Of a DNA stretch of 64,000 nt, positions 41,204 through 49,905 are shown in pieces. Within the stretch, counting starts at the first letter, position 1. Each line of letters opens with the position of its first letter. A program made the translations under genes and the position numbers. The notes beneath the pieces were generated by a model, which did no database searches, had not been told where the DNA came from, and saw nothing but the letters and a program-made list of their open reading frames with translations. Origin of the DNA: Hamadaea tsunoensis DSM 44101 (lineage in GTDB: Bacteria > Actinomycetota > Actinomycetes > Mycobacteriales > Micromonosporaceae); NCBI RefSeq assembly GCF_000428945.1, contig NZ_AUAX01000023.1, positions 83,954 to 147,953 of the forward strand. Direction: 5' to 3'.

Positions 41204-44200
41204 ATGACACAACGCAAGTGGCTGAAAGCCGCTTTCGCGGGTGTGCTGATCGCGCCGCTCACCGCGGTGACGATCTCCTCGGCCGCAGCGGCGCAGGCGC
41301 CGTCGTTCACGGCGCAGAAGATTCAGCCCGGTACGCGCTACTCCGGCGACAAGACACCCAGCAGCCGGCTGGCGCAGACCGACCCGTCGCTGCTCGGGCG
41401 GACCGACAGCGCACCGGTCGCGGTCGTCGTGAAGCTCGACGTCGACTCGGTGTCCACCTACACCGGTGGCGTCTCCGGGTACGCCGCCACGAGCCCCACG
41501 GTCACCGGCAAGCGCCTGTCGAACAGCAGCGCCGAACGGAACTACGAGGGCTACCTCGCCGGCAAGGAGGACGCGTTCCTCAACGCCTTGCACGCCAAGG
41601 TGCCGAACGCGAAGATCTCGCAGCGGCTGCGGACGGTCTACGGCGGCGTCGCCACCGTGGTCCCGGCCAACCAGATCAATGATCTGCTGCGGATCCCCGG
41701 CGTCTCGGCGGTGCAGAAGGACGACCTGCGCCAGCCGCTCACCGACGCCAGCTCCGAGTTCATCGGCGCGACCTCGCTGTACCCGCAGCTGGGCGGGACC
41801 GCGAACGCGGGCAAGGGCGTGATCGTCGGTGACATCGACACCGGCGCCTGGCCCGAGCACCCGTCCTTCGCCGACCAGGGCAACCTGGGCGCACCACCGG
41901 CGAAGGCCGACGGGACGGCGCGTACGTGCGACTTCGGGGACAACCCCCTGACGCCGGCCACGGATGTCTTCACCTGCACCAACAAGCTCATCGGTGGAGC
42001 CCGGTTCGCCGCCACGTACGACGCTCTCAACCCGCCCGGCAGCGCCACCGCCGACACCTACCGCTCCGCGCGCGACTCCAACGGCCACGGTACGCACACC
42101 GCGTCCACCGCGACCGGCGACATCGTGACGTCGGCGCCGGTGCTCGGCGTGGACCGCGGTCCCCTGCACGGCATCGCGCCCGGAGCCTGGCTGTCGGTCT
42201 ACAAGGCTCTCGGGCCGAGCGGCGGTTACGCCTCCGACCTGACCGCCGCCGTGCAGCAGGCCGTCAAGGACGGCGTCTCGGTGATCAACTACTCGATCTC
42301 GGGTGGGAGCAACCCCTACACCGACTCGACCGAGCTCGCCTTCCTCGACGCGTACGCCGCCGGTGTGTTCGTCTCCGCCTCGGCCGGCAACTCGGGCCCG
42401 GGCGCGGCGACCACCGACCACGTCTCGCCGTGGGTGACCACCGTGGCCGCCTCGACGCAGACGCGGGAGTTCGACTCGACGCTGACGCTGACCAGCGGGG
42501 CGGACACGCTCACGCTGACCGGCGCCTCCATCACGGCGGGCGCGGGTCCGCTGCCGGTGGTCCCCGCGTCGGCCGCGCCCTACAGCGACGCGCTCTGCAC
42601 GCACGCCGCCCCGGCCGGCCTGTTCGCCGGAAAGATCGTCGCCTGCCAGCGGGGCGGCAACGCCCGTGTCGACAAGGGCTTCAACGTGAAGCAGGGTGGT
42701 GCCGCCGGCATGATCCTGTTCAACGCCACGCTCGCCGACGTCGAGACGGACAACCACTGGCTGCCGGCCGTGCACCTGGCCGACGGCACGCAGTTCTCGG
42801 CGTTCATGGCCGCCCACCCGGGCGCCGTGACGGCGTCGTTCACCGAGGGCCAGAAGAAGAACGGCCAGGGCGACGTCATGGCCGCCTTCTCCTCGCGCGG
42901 TCCCGGCGGGCTGGGCATCAAGCCCGACATCACCGCGCCGGGCGTGCAGATCCTGGCGGGCATGACCCCGACGCCGGAAGGCACCACCGAGGGCCCGCCC
43001 GGACAGTACTACCAGGCGATCGCGGGCACCTCGATGTCCGCGCCGCACATCACCGGGTCGGCCGCGCTGGTCAAGGCGCTGCACCCGACCTGGACGCCGG
43101 GCCAGATCAAGTCCGCCCTCATGACCACGGCCAAGACCACGGTCGTGAAGGAGGACACGGTCACGCCGGCCACGCCGTTCGACGACGGCTCCGGCCGCGT
43201 CGACCTGACCAAGGCCGGTACGCCGGGTCTCACGTTCGACGAGACCGCGGCGAACATGTACGCGCTGGGCAACGACCCGCTGTCGGCGGTCGACCTCAAC
43301 CTGCCGTCGATCGACGTCCCGGTGCTGCCGGGCCGGGTCAGCACGGTGCGTACGGCCACGAACGTCACCAGCAAGGCGCAGACCTACAAGGTGACGACGA
43401 CGGCCCCGGCGAACAGCAAGATCACCGTCAGCCCCAGCTCCTTCACGGTGCAGCCGGGCAAGTCGGTGAGCCTGAAGATCACGATCAGCTCGTCCGCCAC
43501 GAAGGGCCAGTACTTCGGTCAGATCCTGCTCACGCCCAGCCGCACGGACCTGCCGGCGCTGCACCTGCCGGTCGCGTTCATCCCGCAGCAGGGCAAGGTC
43601 AGCCTGACCCAGGACTGCGCTCCGTCGTCGATCACCTGGCTGCGTCAGACGACCTGCACGGTGACCGCGTCGAACAACTCCTTCGGTGACGCCACGGCGA
43701 ACCTCAAGACCACGGTCGACCCGCACCTGCTGGTCACCGGCGCGACCGGGGCCTCGGTCTCGGACCCGTGGACGGTCAAGAAGAACAACGTGACGCTCGC
43801 GGGCGCCCAGCCGGGCGTGCCGTCCATCGCACCGGGAGCGACTCCGGCGGGCTACCTGCCGCTGTCGATCTTCGGCATCGCCCCCGACGCGATCGGGGAC
43901 GAGACGATGACGAACTACAACGTCCCGGCGTTCCAGTACGACGGCAAGACGTACACGAGCGTGGGTGTCGACTCCAACGGCTATCTCGTCGTCGGCGGCG
44001 GCACCGCGGAGGACAACAACTGCTGCTCGCTCACGCAGATCCCGGATCCGGCACGCCCCAACAACGTGCTCGCTCCTTTCTGGACGGATCTGACGGGTGG
44101 CGGCGCTGACGGTCTCCGCGTCGGCAGCCTCACCGACGGAGTCAACAGCTGGCTCGTCGTCGAGTGGGACGTGAACGTCTGCTGCGGCACGACAGATCCG

Positions 44201-44533
44201 CGTACCTTCCAGGTCTGGATCGGGCTCAACGGCGTACAGGACATCTCGTTCACCTACGATCCCGGCAACCTGCCGGCCGACCCGGGCGTACCGTTCCTGG
44301 TCGGGGCGGAGAACGAGAACGGCTCCGGCGGCGCGCAGCTGCCGGCCGGCGTCCTGCCGACCGAGGACCTCGTGGTCACCTCGACCGACCCGACCCCGGG
44401 CGCGAGCGTCTCCTACACCGTCTCCGCGCTCGGGTTGCTCCCCGGCACGGGCACGGTCACCAGTGAGATGACCGCCAGCACGGTGCCGGGTACCACGGTC
44501 GTCGACAGCGACGTCACGGTACGCCTGAAGTAG
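41204..44533 (+). CDS. Secreted S8 subtilisin-like protease
   Basis: An 1109-residue secreted protease. A signal peptide (to about residue 30) is followed by an I9-type inhibitor prodomain (AVVVKLDVDSVSTYTGGV to VSAVQKDDLRQPL). The catalytic triad is Asp212 (GDIDTGAW), His295 (NGHGTHTAST) and Ser610 (GTSMSAPH). A PA domain is inserted between His and Ser (LFAGKIVACQRGGNARVDKGFNVKQGGAAGMILFN). The C-terminal third contains Fn3-like beta-sandwiches and ends without a cell-wall anchor. It degrades extracellular proteins. AAAGGGAG precedes the ATG. Confidence 0.93.
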   Translation: MTQRKWLKAAFAGVLIAPLTAVTISSAAAAQAPSFTAQKIQPGTRYSGDKTPSSRLAQTDPSLLGRTDSAPVAVVVKLDVDSVSTYTGGVSGYAATSPTVTGKRLSNSSAERNYEGYLAGKEDAFLNALHAKVPNAKISQRLRTVYGGVATVVPANQINDLLRIPGVSAVQKDDLRQPLTDASSEFIGATSLYPQLGGTANAGKGVIVGDIDTGAWPEHPSFADQGNLGAPPAKADGTARTCDFGDNPLTPATDVFTCTNKLIGGARFAATYDALNPPGSATADTYRSARDSNGHGTHTASTATGDIVTSAPVLGVDRGPLHGIAPGAWLSVYKALGPSGGYASDLTAAVQQAVKDGVSVINYSISGGSNPYTDSTELAFLDAYAAGVFVSASAGNSGPGAATTDHVSPWVTTVAASTQTREFDSTLTLTSGADTLTLTGASITAGAGPLPVVPASAAPYSDALCTHAAPAGLFAGKIVACQRGGNARVDKGFNVKQGGAAGMILFNATLADVETDNHWLPAVHLADGTQFSAFMAAHPGAVTASFTEGQKKNGQGDVMAAFSSRGPGGLGIKPDITAPGVQILAGMTPTPEGTTEGPPGQYYQAIAGTSMSAPHITGSAALVKALHPTWTPGQIKSALMTTAKTTVVKEDTVTPATPFDDGSGRVDLTKAGTPGLTFDETAANMYALGNDPLSAVDLNLPSIDVPVLPGRVSTVRTATNVTSKAQTYKVTTTAPANSKITVSPSSFTVQPGKSVSLKITISSSATKGQYFGQILLTPSRTDLPALHLPVAFIPQQGKVSLTQDCAPSSITWLRQTTCTVTASNNSFGDATANLKTTVDPHLLVTGATGASVSDPWTVKKNNVTLAGAQPGVPSIAPGATPAGYLPLSIFGIAPDAIGDETMTNYNVPAFQYDGKTYTSVGVDSNGYLVVGGGTAEDNNCCSLTQIPDPARPNNVLAPFWTDLTGGGADGLRVGSLTDGVNSWLVVEWDVNVCCGTTDPRTFQVWIGLNGVQDISFTYDPGNLPADPGVPFLVGAENENGSGGAQLPAGVLPTEDLVVTSTDPTPGASVSYTVSALGLLPGTGTVTSEMTASTVPGTTVVDSDVTVRLK

Positions 44534-44547
44534 CACCCGTCACGATC

Positions 44548-44579
44548 GGGCGGGTTCCGGGGTTTCCCGGGGCCCGCCC
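44548..44579 (+). terminator. Terminator hairpin of the subtilase gene
   Basis: GGGCGGG and CCCGCCC enclose a second stem CCGGG-gttt-CCCGG, 14 bases after the subtilase stop and followed by TTTCC. Confidence 0.7.
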
Positions 44580-44602
44580 TTTCCGTTCGCGGCCCTCGTC
44601 TG

Positions 44603-44614
44603 TTTAATGTGGAC
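44603..44614 (+). promoter_or_regulatory. -10 element of a leaderless SDR transcript
   Basis: TTTAAT lies six bases before ATG 44615. With no ribosome site present this matches the leaderless-promoter pattern of actinobacteria. Confidence 0.5.
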
Positions 44615-45355
44615 ATGCATTCGGATCTGGCCGGCCGGCTGGCCCTCGTGATCGGCGGCACCGGCGACATCGGCCGGGCGGCCGCGGCGCAACTCGCCCA
44701 GCGGGGCGCCCGCGTCGTCCTCACGTACGCCAACGACGAGGTGGCCGCCAAGGAGGCCGTCGCCGAACTGGCCCCCCACGGCCAAGCCGACCTGATCCGC
44801 TCGGACGCGACCGACCCGGCCGCCGTCGCCCGGCTGTTCGAGGACGTCGTGACCCGCCACGGCCGCCCGTCGATCGTCGTGCACACCCCCGGCCAGGTCC
44901 GCAAGAAGTGGCTCACCCGGATCGACGACGCCGACTTCGACTGGCTGGTCGCCGTCAACCTCCGCAGCGTCTTCCTGACGTTGCGGGCCGCGGCCGAGCA
45001 CGTCCTCGACGGCGGCCGGATCATCGTCGTGTCGACCACCCTGGCCGCCAAGATGCCCGGCCCCTTCGCCGTGTACGCGGCCACGAAAGCCGCCGGCGAC
45101 GTGCTGGTGAAGTCCCTGTCCCAGGAGCTCGGGCCGCGCCGGATCACGGTGAACTCGGTGGCTCCCGGCCCGGTGGACAACGACTTCTTCCGGGGCGAGG
45201 AGACACCTGAGTCCATTGTGGAAGCAGCCGGCTTCTCACCGCAGGGCCGCCTCGGCACAGCCGTCGACGTCGCCGCGGTCATCGGATTCCTCGCCGGCGA
45301 CACCGCGCAGTGGGTCAGCGGCCAGATCATCCGCGCCAACGGCGGCATGTACTGA
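44615..45355 (+). CDS. SDR-family oxidoreductase, FabG-like
   Basis: A 246-residue classical short-chain dehydrogenase. The cofactor loop is LVIGGTGDIGRAAA, the structural NxAG equivalent is altered (IVVHTPGQ), the catalytic Tyr-Lys pair is YAATK with Ser in VVSTTL, and the C-terminus GQIIRANGGMY matches FabG-type proteins. It reduces a ketone or oxidises an alcohol with NAD(P)H; the substrate is unknown. GTG 44609 is in frame, ATG 44615 is preferred because of the -10 spacing. A 75-bp palindrome follows. Confidence 0.87.
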   Translation: MHSDLAGRLALVIGGTGDIGRAAAAQLAQRGARVVLTYANDEVAAKEAVAELAPHGQADLIRSDATDPAAVARLFEDVVTRHGRPSIVVHTPGQVRKKWLTRIDDADFDWLVAVNLRSVFLTLRAAAEHVLDGGRIIVVSTTLAAKMPGPFAVYAATKAAGDVLVKSLSQELGPRRITVNSVAPGPVDNDFFRGEETPESIVEAAGFSPQGRLGTAVDVAAVIGFLAGDTAQWVSGQIIRANGGMY

Positions 45356-45411
45356 CACGCCCCCCATCCCGCCCCCAGCTCCCGCCCCCAGCTCCCAGCT
45401 CCCACCCCCAA

Positions 45412-45486
45412 GATCCCGTTTGGATCAGGGAAATCACCCGAATCTTGGGCCATGATTCGGGTGACAACCGTGATCCAAACGGGATC
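45412..45486. repeat. 75-bp palindrome, copy in a convergent junction
   Basis: GATCCCGTTTGGATCAGGG through GTGATCCAAACGGGATC between the SDR stop (45355) and the permease stop (45520). Its right arm (GTGACAACCGTGATCC) equals the complement of the left arm of the copy at 13376, so these two are one subtype in opposite orientation. Probable bidirectional terminator. Confidence 0.85.
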
Positions 45487-45519
45487 TTGGGGCGGGCGAA
45501 GCCCTGGGGCCGGGAGGGG

Positions 45520-46416
45520 TCAGCTCTTGACGGAGCCTGCCATCAGGCCGCCGATGAACCACCGGCCGAGCAGGACGTAGACCACCAGCGTCGGCAGCGA
45601 GGTGATCAGCGCACCCGCCATCGACGCCGCGTAGTCCGGCGACTGGGCACCGGCCAGGGCGTTGAGCGCGATGGTGATCGGGCCGTTGCGCGTACTCGAC
45701 AGGAAGATCGCGAACAGGTAGTCGTTCCACGAGGACGTGAACTGCCAGATGATCGTCACCACGAAGCTCGGGATCGAGATCGGCAGGATCAGGTACGCGA
45801 ACGTGCGCAGCATTCCCGCGCCGTCGATCCGGGCCGCCTCGATCATCTCGACGGGCACGATCGTGGCGTAGTAGTTGCGGAAGATCAGCGTACAGATCGG
45901 GATGCCGTAGATGACGTGCACGAAGATCAGCGTCGGGATGCCGTGCGCGATGCCGAGCCACTGCACGATCTGGCCGAGCGGGATCATGACCGCCTGGTAC
46001 GGGATGAACATGCCGAACAGGATCAGCGTGAACACCACGTCGGCACCGGGGAAGCGCCAGCGGGCCAGCACGAAGCCGTTGGCCGCCCCGAGCAGCGAGG
46101 AGATGAGCGCGACCGGGATGGCCAGCTCGAACGTGCGCAGGAACGACGGTCCCAGGGCCGTCCACGCCTTCGCCCACGAGGCGAACGTCCACGTCGTCGG
46201 CAGGTTCCAGGCGCCGTCGACACCGATCTCCCGGCCCGACTTGAACGACGTCACCACGAGCACGTAGAGCGGCATGAGGACGACGATCACGAAGAACAGC
46301 AGGATGGCGTACCGGATCGTGGTGGCGACCGGCGACCGGCCCTTCTTCCCGCTGCGCCGGCCGCCCGCGGCCGGCGGGCGGGTGGCGATCGGCGGGGCGG
46401 CGACGTCGATGCTCAT
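45520..46416 (-). CDS. Sugar ABC transporter permease, MalG type
   Basis: A 298-residue inner-membrane subunit with six helices after a Pro/Lys-rich N-terminus. The cytoplasmic EAA loop is EAARIDGAGMLRTFAYLILPISIPSF, the contact to an MsiK-like ATPase; the C-terminal GLMAGSVKS is typical of CUT1 permeases. With the next permease and the binding protein it forms a CUT1 oligosaccharide importer. No ATPase gene is present, as usual in actinobacteria where one shared MsiK serves many importers. It overlaps the upstream permease by ATGA. Confidence 0.92.
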   Translation of the reverse strand: MSIDVAAPPIATRPPAAGGRRSGKKGRSPVATTIRYAILLFFVIVVLMPLYVLVVTSFKSGREIGVDGAWNLPTTWTFASWAKAWTALGPSFLRTFELAIPVALISSLLGAANGFVLARWRFPGADVVFTLILFGMFIPYQAVMIPLGQIVQWLGIAHGIPTLIFVHVIYGIPICTLIFRNYYATIVPVEMIEAARIDGAGMLRTFAYLILPISIPSFVVTIIWQFTSSWNDYLFAIFLSSTRNGPITIALNALAGAQSPDYAASMAGALITSLPTLVVYVLLGRWFIGGLMAGSVKS

Positions 46417-47306
46417 GAACGCTTCTCCGCCCGGTTGACGTGGATGAGGTAGGGCACGATCACGACGGCCACCACGGCCAGCAGGAACACCGCGATCGCG
46501 GCCGCCTTCGCGTAGTCGTAGGTGAGCAGCGTCTGCCAGACGTAGACCGACGGGACCTCGGTGATCCACTGTGCCCCGGAGACCGACATGATCAGGTCGA
46601 ACATCTTCATCGACATGTGCCCGGTGATGATGAGCGCCGACAGCGTCGTCGGCGTCAGCTGCGGGAACAGCACGCGGCGGTAGAGCTGCCAGGTGCTCGC
46701 GCCGTCCACCGCCGCCGCCTCGCGCAGCTCCACCGGGATGCCCCGGAAGCCGGCGATGAACAGCGCCATGATGTAGCCCGACAGCTGCCAGATCGCGGGC
46801 ATCGCCATGGCGGCCATGCCCCACGTCGGCGTGGTCCACCACTTGTTCTCCAGGAACGACAGGTGCAGCCCCTGGAAGATCGAGTTGATGCCGCCCGCGT
46901 TGTCGCCCTGGCCGGAGTTCATCAGCCAGCGCCACACCACGCCGGAGGCGACGAACGAGACGGCCATCGGGAACAGGTAGACGGTGCGGAAGAAGCCTTC
47001 GAAGCGCGTACGCACGTCGAGCAGGAGCGCCCACAGCAGACCGAAGATCAGCGTGCCGCCCATGAAGACCAGCGTGAAGATCAGCAGATTCCACAGGTTG
47101 TGCTGGAAGCGCCCGGTCGGGTCGGTGAACAGGTTCTTGTAGTTGTCCAGCCCCGCGTACCCCTCGGACGGCAGGGCGTCGTGCCGCTTCTGCAGCGACA
47201 GGTTCACCGTGTAGCCGATGAGGCCGTACACGAAGATGGCCAGGACGATCAGCGATGGGCCGATGAGCAGCAGCCCCGGGCCCCAGCGGCGCAGTCGGAG
47301 AAGCAT
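46413..47306 (-). CDS. Sugar ABC transporter permease, MalF type
   Basis: A 297-residue permease with six helices. The EAA loop is REAAAVDGASTWQLYRRVLFPQLTP. It heterodimerises with the MalG-type subunit encoded next. Translation is coupled to that gene by a four-base overlap. A strong hairpin separates it from the upstream binding-protein gene, which should lower permease expression relative to the binding protein. Confidence 0.92.
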   Translation of the reverse strand: MLLRLRRWGPGLLLIGPSLIVLAIFVYGLIGYTVNLSLQKRHDALPSEGYAGLDNYKNLFTDPTGRFQHNLWNLLIFTLVFMGGTLIFGLLWALLLDVRTRFEGFFRTVYLFPMAVSFVASGVVWRWLMNSGQGDNAGGINSIFQGLHLSFLENKWWTTPTWGMAAMAMPAIWQLSGYIMALFIAGFRGIPVELREAAAVDGASTWQLYRRVLFPQLTPTTLSALIITGHMSMKMFDLIMSVSGAQWITEVPSVYVWQTLLTYDYAKAAAIAVFLLAVVAVVIVPYLIHVNRAEKRS

Positions 47307-47327
47307 TGGAGAACCCCAGACGATATG

Positions 47328-47369
47328 GAGCCTTCCCGGGCACCGTGAGCACGGTACCCGGGAAGGCTC
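47328..47369 (-). terminator. Attenuating hairpin between binding-protein and permease genes
   Basis: GAGCCTTCCCGGG pairs perfectly with CCCGGGAAGGCTC (13 bp), and the loop holds ACCGT-gagc-ACGGT. It starts directly after the binding-protein stop. In an operon this layout reduces downstream transcription or protects the upstream message from decay. Confidence 0.7.
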
Positions 47370-47375
47370 ACCCGA

Positions 47376-48644
47376 TCAGGCCTTCGCGAACTGCTTGGCC
47401 GCGTTCACCAGGGCGGTCTGCAGCGCGGCGACGTCGCCGTCGGTGGAGAACTTGCCCTGGGCCGAGCCGACCGCACCCTGCCAGCCCTGCGAGCACGCCG
47501 AGCCGTGGGGGCACGACGGGACCTGCGCGTTGGACTTCCAGTCGGCGATGGCCGCCTGCTGGTAGGCCGGGTAGTCCGCGGCGTTCGCGTCGGTACGCGC
47601 CGGGATCGAGCCCTTCTTGGTGTTGAAGGCCTTCTGACCGTCGGCGCTGCCGACGACCTTCAGCCAGCACTTGGTGCCCTCGGCGTTCTTGGCGCCGACC
47701 GGCAGGACGAACGAGTCGGCCAGCCACTGGTAGGTGCCCGCGTTGCCGGGGAACGGCGAGAACGAGTAGTCCTTGAAGCCCTTGGCGTCGAGGTCCGCGG
47801 CCTCCCAGTCACCCATGAGCTGGTAGCCGGCCTTGCCGTCCATGAGCAGCTTCTCGGCGTCGGTCCAGTCGTAGGTGTCGCGGGTGTCCTTGTTCGTGTA
47901 GGTCAGCAGCCGCTTGTAGTCGTTGATCGCCTTCGTGATGTCGGCGCCCGCCCAGTCGGTCGTGCCGGTCCACAGTCCCTTGAACTTGTCCGCGCCCAGC
48001 TCGGTGATGAGCAGGGACTCGAACAGCATCTCCTGCGTCCAGTCCTTGCCCAGCGCCAGCGGCGTGACCTTCTTCGCCTTGAGCTTGTCCAGGTCGGCGA
48101 AGAAGCCGTCGAGGTCGGTGGCGTCCTTGGTGATGCCGGCCGACGCGAGGACGGTCTTGTTGCCCCACAGCACGTTCGCGCGGTGGATGTTGGCGGGGAC
48201 CGAGTAGATCTTGCCGCCGACCGTCAGGTTGTCGATGAGGCCCTTCGGGAAGGCGTCGGTCAGGCCCCAGTCCTTGTACTCCTGGCTGAGGTCCTGGATC
48301 TTGCCGCTCTTGATGTAGTCGGTGAGCTCCGCGCCCGCGTGGGCCTGGAACGTGTCCGGCGGGTCGTTCTGCTGCAGACGCGAGGCCAGCACGGCCTTGG
48401 CGTTGGAGCCCGCGCCGCCGGCGACCGCGCCGTTGACGAATTTGTCGTTCGGGCAGGCCGTGCCGAACGCGGCGACCAGGCCGTCGAGACCGGCCTTCTC
48501 ACCGCCGTCGGCCCACCACGTGAAGACTTCTACGTTCTTGCTGCCCGACGAGCTACCACTGTTGTCGTCGCTGCTGCACGCAGCGGCCGTCATGAGCAAT
48601 CCTGCCATCCCGGCCGCGACGGCGGCCCGTATTGCGAGACGCAT
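47376..48644 (-). CDS. Extracellular sugar-binding lipoprotein (CUT1)
   Basis: A 422-residue lipoprotein with lipobox TAAC (Cys23), a Ser-rich linker and a type 1 solute-binding domain: VEVFTWWADGGEKAGLDGLVAAFG at the first lobe, RANVLWGNKTVLASAGI and DGKAGYQLMGDWEAADL further on. Tryptophans in TWW and GDW are typical sugar-stacking residues. It delivers an oligosaccharide to the permeases encoded downstream. GGAGGAG precedes the ATG. The promoter at 48676-48704 is overlapped by a LacI operator. Confidence 0.92.
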   Translation of the reverse strand: MRLAIRAAVAAGMAGLLMTAAACSSDDNSGSSSGSKNVEVFTWWADGGEKAGLDGLVAAFGTACPNDKFVNGAVAGGAGSNAKAVLASRLQQNDPPDTFQAHAGAELTDYIKSGKIQDLSQEYKDWGLTDAFPKGLIDNLTVGGKIYSVPANIHRANVLWGNKTVLASAGITKDATDLDGFFADLDKLKAKKVTPLALGKDWTQEMLFESLLITELGADKFKGLWTGTTDWAGADITKAINDYKRLLTYTNKDTRDTYDWTDAEKLLMDGKAGYQLMGDWEAADLDAKGFKDYSFSPFPGNAGTYQWLADSFVLPVGAKNAEGTKCWLKVVGSADGQKAFNTKKGSIPARTDANAADYPAYQQAAIADWKSNAQVPSCPHGSACSQGWQGAVGSAQGKFSTDGDVAALQTALVNAAKQFAKA

Positions 48645-48660
48645 AGCTCCTCCGAATCAA

Positions 48661-48678
48661 AGTGACATCGTTGTCACT
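48661..48678. promoter_or_regulatory. LacI-type operator of the sugar ABC operon
   Basis: AGTGACA-tcgt-TGTCACT, a perfect 7-bp inverted repeat with the central CG of LacI-family sites. It overlaps the -10 element and transcription start of the binding-protein promoter. Similar sites occur in front of the lacI gene itself. Confidence 0.75.
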
Positions 48679-48704
48679 CTGCGGACGGCCCTCCGCGATG
48701 TCAA
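48676..48704 (-). promoter_or_regulatory. Promoter of the sugar-binding lipoprotein operon
   Basis: Minus strand: TTGACA (48704-48699), 17-base spacer, CAGAGT (48681-48676). The -35 is consensus; the -10 is weak and sits under the LacI operator. Confidence 0.6.
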
Positions 48705-48780
48705 TCTGTGTCTCCTTGCTGTTTCCAAGTCGTGACTTTGGTTGGTCTTTTGTGTACCAAGGTCGACTTAGGGGTCCTGG

Positions 48781-49815
48781 TCAGGGCGTACCGGCGGGGA
48801 ACCGCTCGCCGGAACCACGGACGAGCAGGCGGGTGGGGATCACGACCCGGCGGGCCCGGCCGGTCTCCCCGCCCAGCCGGTCCAGTAGCAGGTGAGCGGC
48901 CTGGCGGCCCATCTCCTCGGCGTCGTGGGCGATCACCGTCACGCCCAGGACGTCCCCCAGTTCCAGCTCGTCGAAACCGACGAGGGCGGGCGGATTCGGG
49001 TGATCCCGCAGGGCCCGCAGCGCACCGGTCGTGATCCGGTTGTTCGTCGTGAACAGGGCGGTGGGGGCCGGATTCCGGCGCAGCAGGCCGGCCACCGCAC
49101 GCTCGGCGGCCGCCACGTCGTGCGCGTCCTGCACCAGGTAGTCCGTCCAGTCCGCGATCCCCGCGGCCCGCATCGCCTCGGCGAACCCGTCGATGCGATC
49201 GTGGTGTGTGGACAGTCGCGACAGGTCGCCCACCACGCCGATGCGCCGGTGGCCGCCCGCGATCAGGTGCTCCCCCGCCTGGCGGGCACCCTCCCGGTTG
49301 TCCAGCAGCACCGCGTCGGCCGACAGGCCCACCGGCGGCCGGTCGGCGAAGATGAACGGGATGCCGTGCCGGCGCTCGGCCGCGAGATAGTCGTGCTCGT
49401 CCAGGGCGGACACCACGACCAGCGCCCGGATCCGCCGTTCCAGCAGGTTGTCGACGAGCTGCCGCTCCAGGTCGGCGTCCTCGTCGGTGCTGGCGATGAC
49501 CAGCTGGAAGCCGTGCGGGCGCAGCTCCCGCTCCAGGCCGCCGGCCAGCCGCGAGTAGAACGGGTTGGCCAGGTCGCCGCTCAGCAGGCCGATCAGCGTC
49601 GAGGCCTGGGCGCCCCGGCGCAGGTCGCGCGCTATCCCGTTGGGGCGGTATCCGAGCTGGTCCGCCGCCTCCTGGACGCGCGTTCGAGTGTGTTCCGCTA
49701 CGTTGGATTCCCCACCGAGGGCACGCGACGCGGTCTTCAGGGAGACCCCGGACAGCGCGGCGACCTGGGCGAGGGTCGGGCGGGTGGGCTGCCGATCGGG
49801 CGGATGGGCGCTCAT
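48781..49815 (-). CDS. LacI-family repressor of the adjacent ABC operon
   Basis: A 344-residue LacI protein. The DNA-binding domain is PTLAQVAALSGVSLKTASRALGGESNVAEHTRTRVQEAADQLGYRPNGIARDLRRG, followed by a periplasmic-binding-type sensor domain (LIGLLSGDLANPFYSRLAGGLERELRP to ALVGFDELELGDVLGVTVIAHDAEEMG). Inducer sugar release should free operators at 48661, 49827 and 49881. The start is ATG 49815; the frame continues upstream through the operators and cannot be coding there. It is transcribed toward the importer operon. Confidence 0.9.
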   Translation of the reverse strand: MSAHPPDRQPTRPTLAQVAALSGVSLKTASRALGGESNVAEHTRTRVQEAADQLGYRPNGIARDLRRGAQASTLIGLLSGDLANPFYSRLAGGLERELRPHGFQLVIASTDEDADLERQLVDNLLERRIRALVVVSALDEHDYLAAERRHGIPFIFADRPPVGLSADAVLLDNREGARQAGEHLIAGGHRRIGVVGDLSRLSTHHDRIDGFAEAMRAAGIADWTDYLVQDAHDVAAAERAVAGLLRRNPAPTALFTTNNRITTGALRALRDHPNPPALVGFDELELGDVLGVTVIAHDAEEMGRQAAHLLLDRLGGETGRARRVVIPTRLLVRGSGERFPAGTP

Positions 49816-49826
49816 GGACCGTATTA

Positions 49827-49839
49827 TGACATCGTTGTC
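49827..49839. promoter_or_regulatory. LacI operator 2, lacI promoter region
   Basis: TGACATCGTTGTC, the same core as the operator at 48661, 12 bases before the lacI start. Indicates autoregulation. Confidence 0.65.
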
Positions 49840-49880
49840 GGTCGCCGCGTCAGCCTCCCGCTCGGGGTTTCGCCCGGCGA

Positions 49881-49897
49881 GTGACATCGATGTACAC
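49881..49897. promoter_or_regulatory. LacI operator 3, between lacI and the sugar dehydrogenase
   Basis: GTGACATCGATGTACAC, a 1-mismatch dyad with the same TGACATCG half-site. About 50 bases from operator 2, a spacing that allows cooperative binding, and right after the sugar-dehydrogenase stop. Confidence 0.55.
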
Positions 49898-49905
49898 GTA
49901 AGTCC

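Noticed and set aside
49205..49222. GTGGACAGTCGCGACAGG resembling the 21-bp dispersed motif
   Set aside because: It lies inside the conserved lacI coding sequence and lacks the GGACAAAG part.
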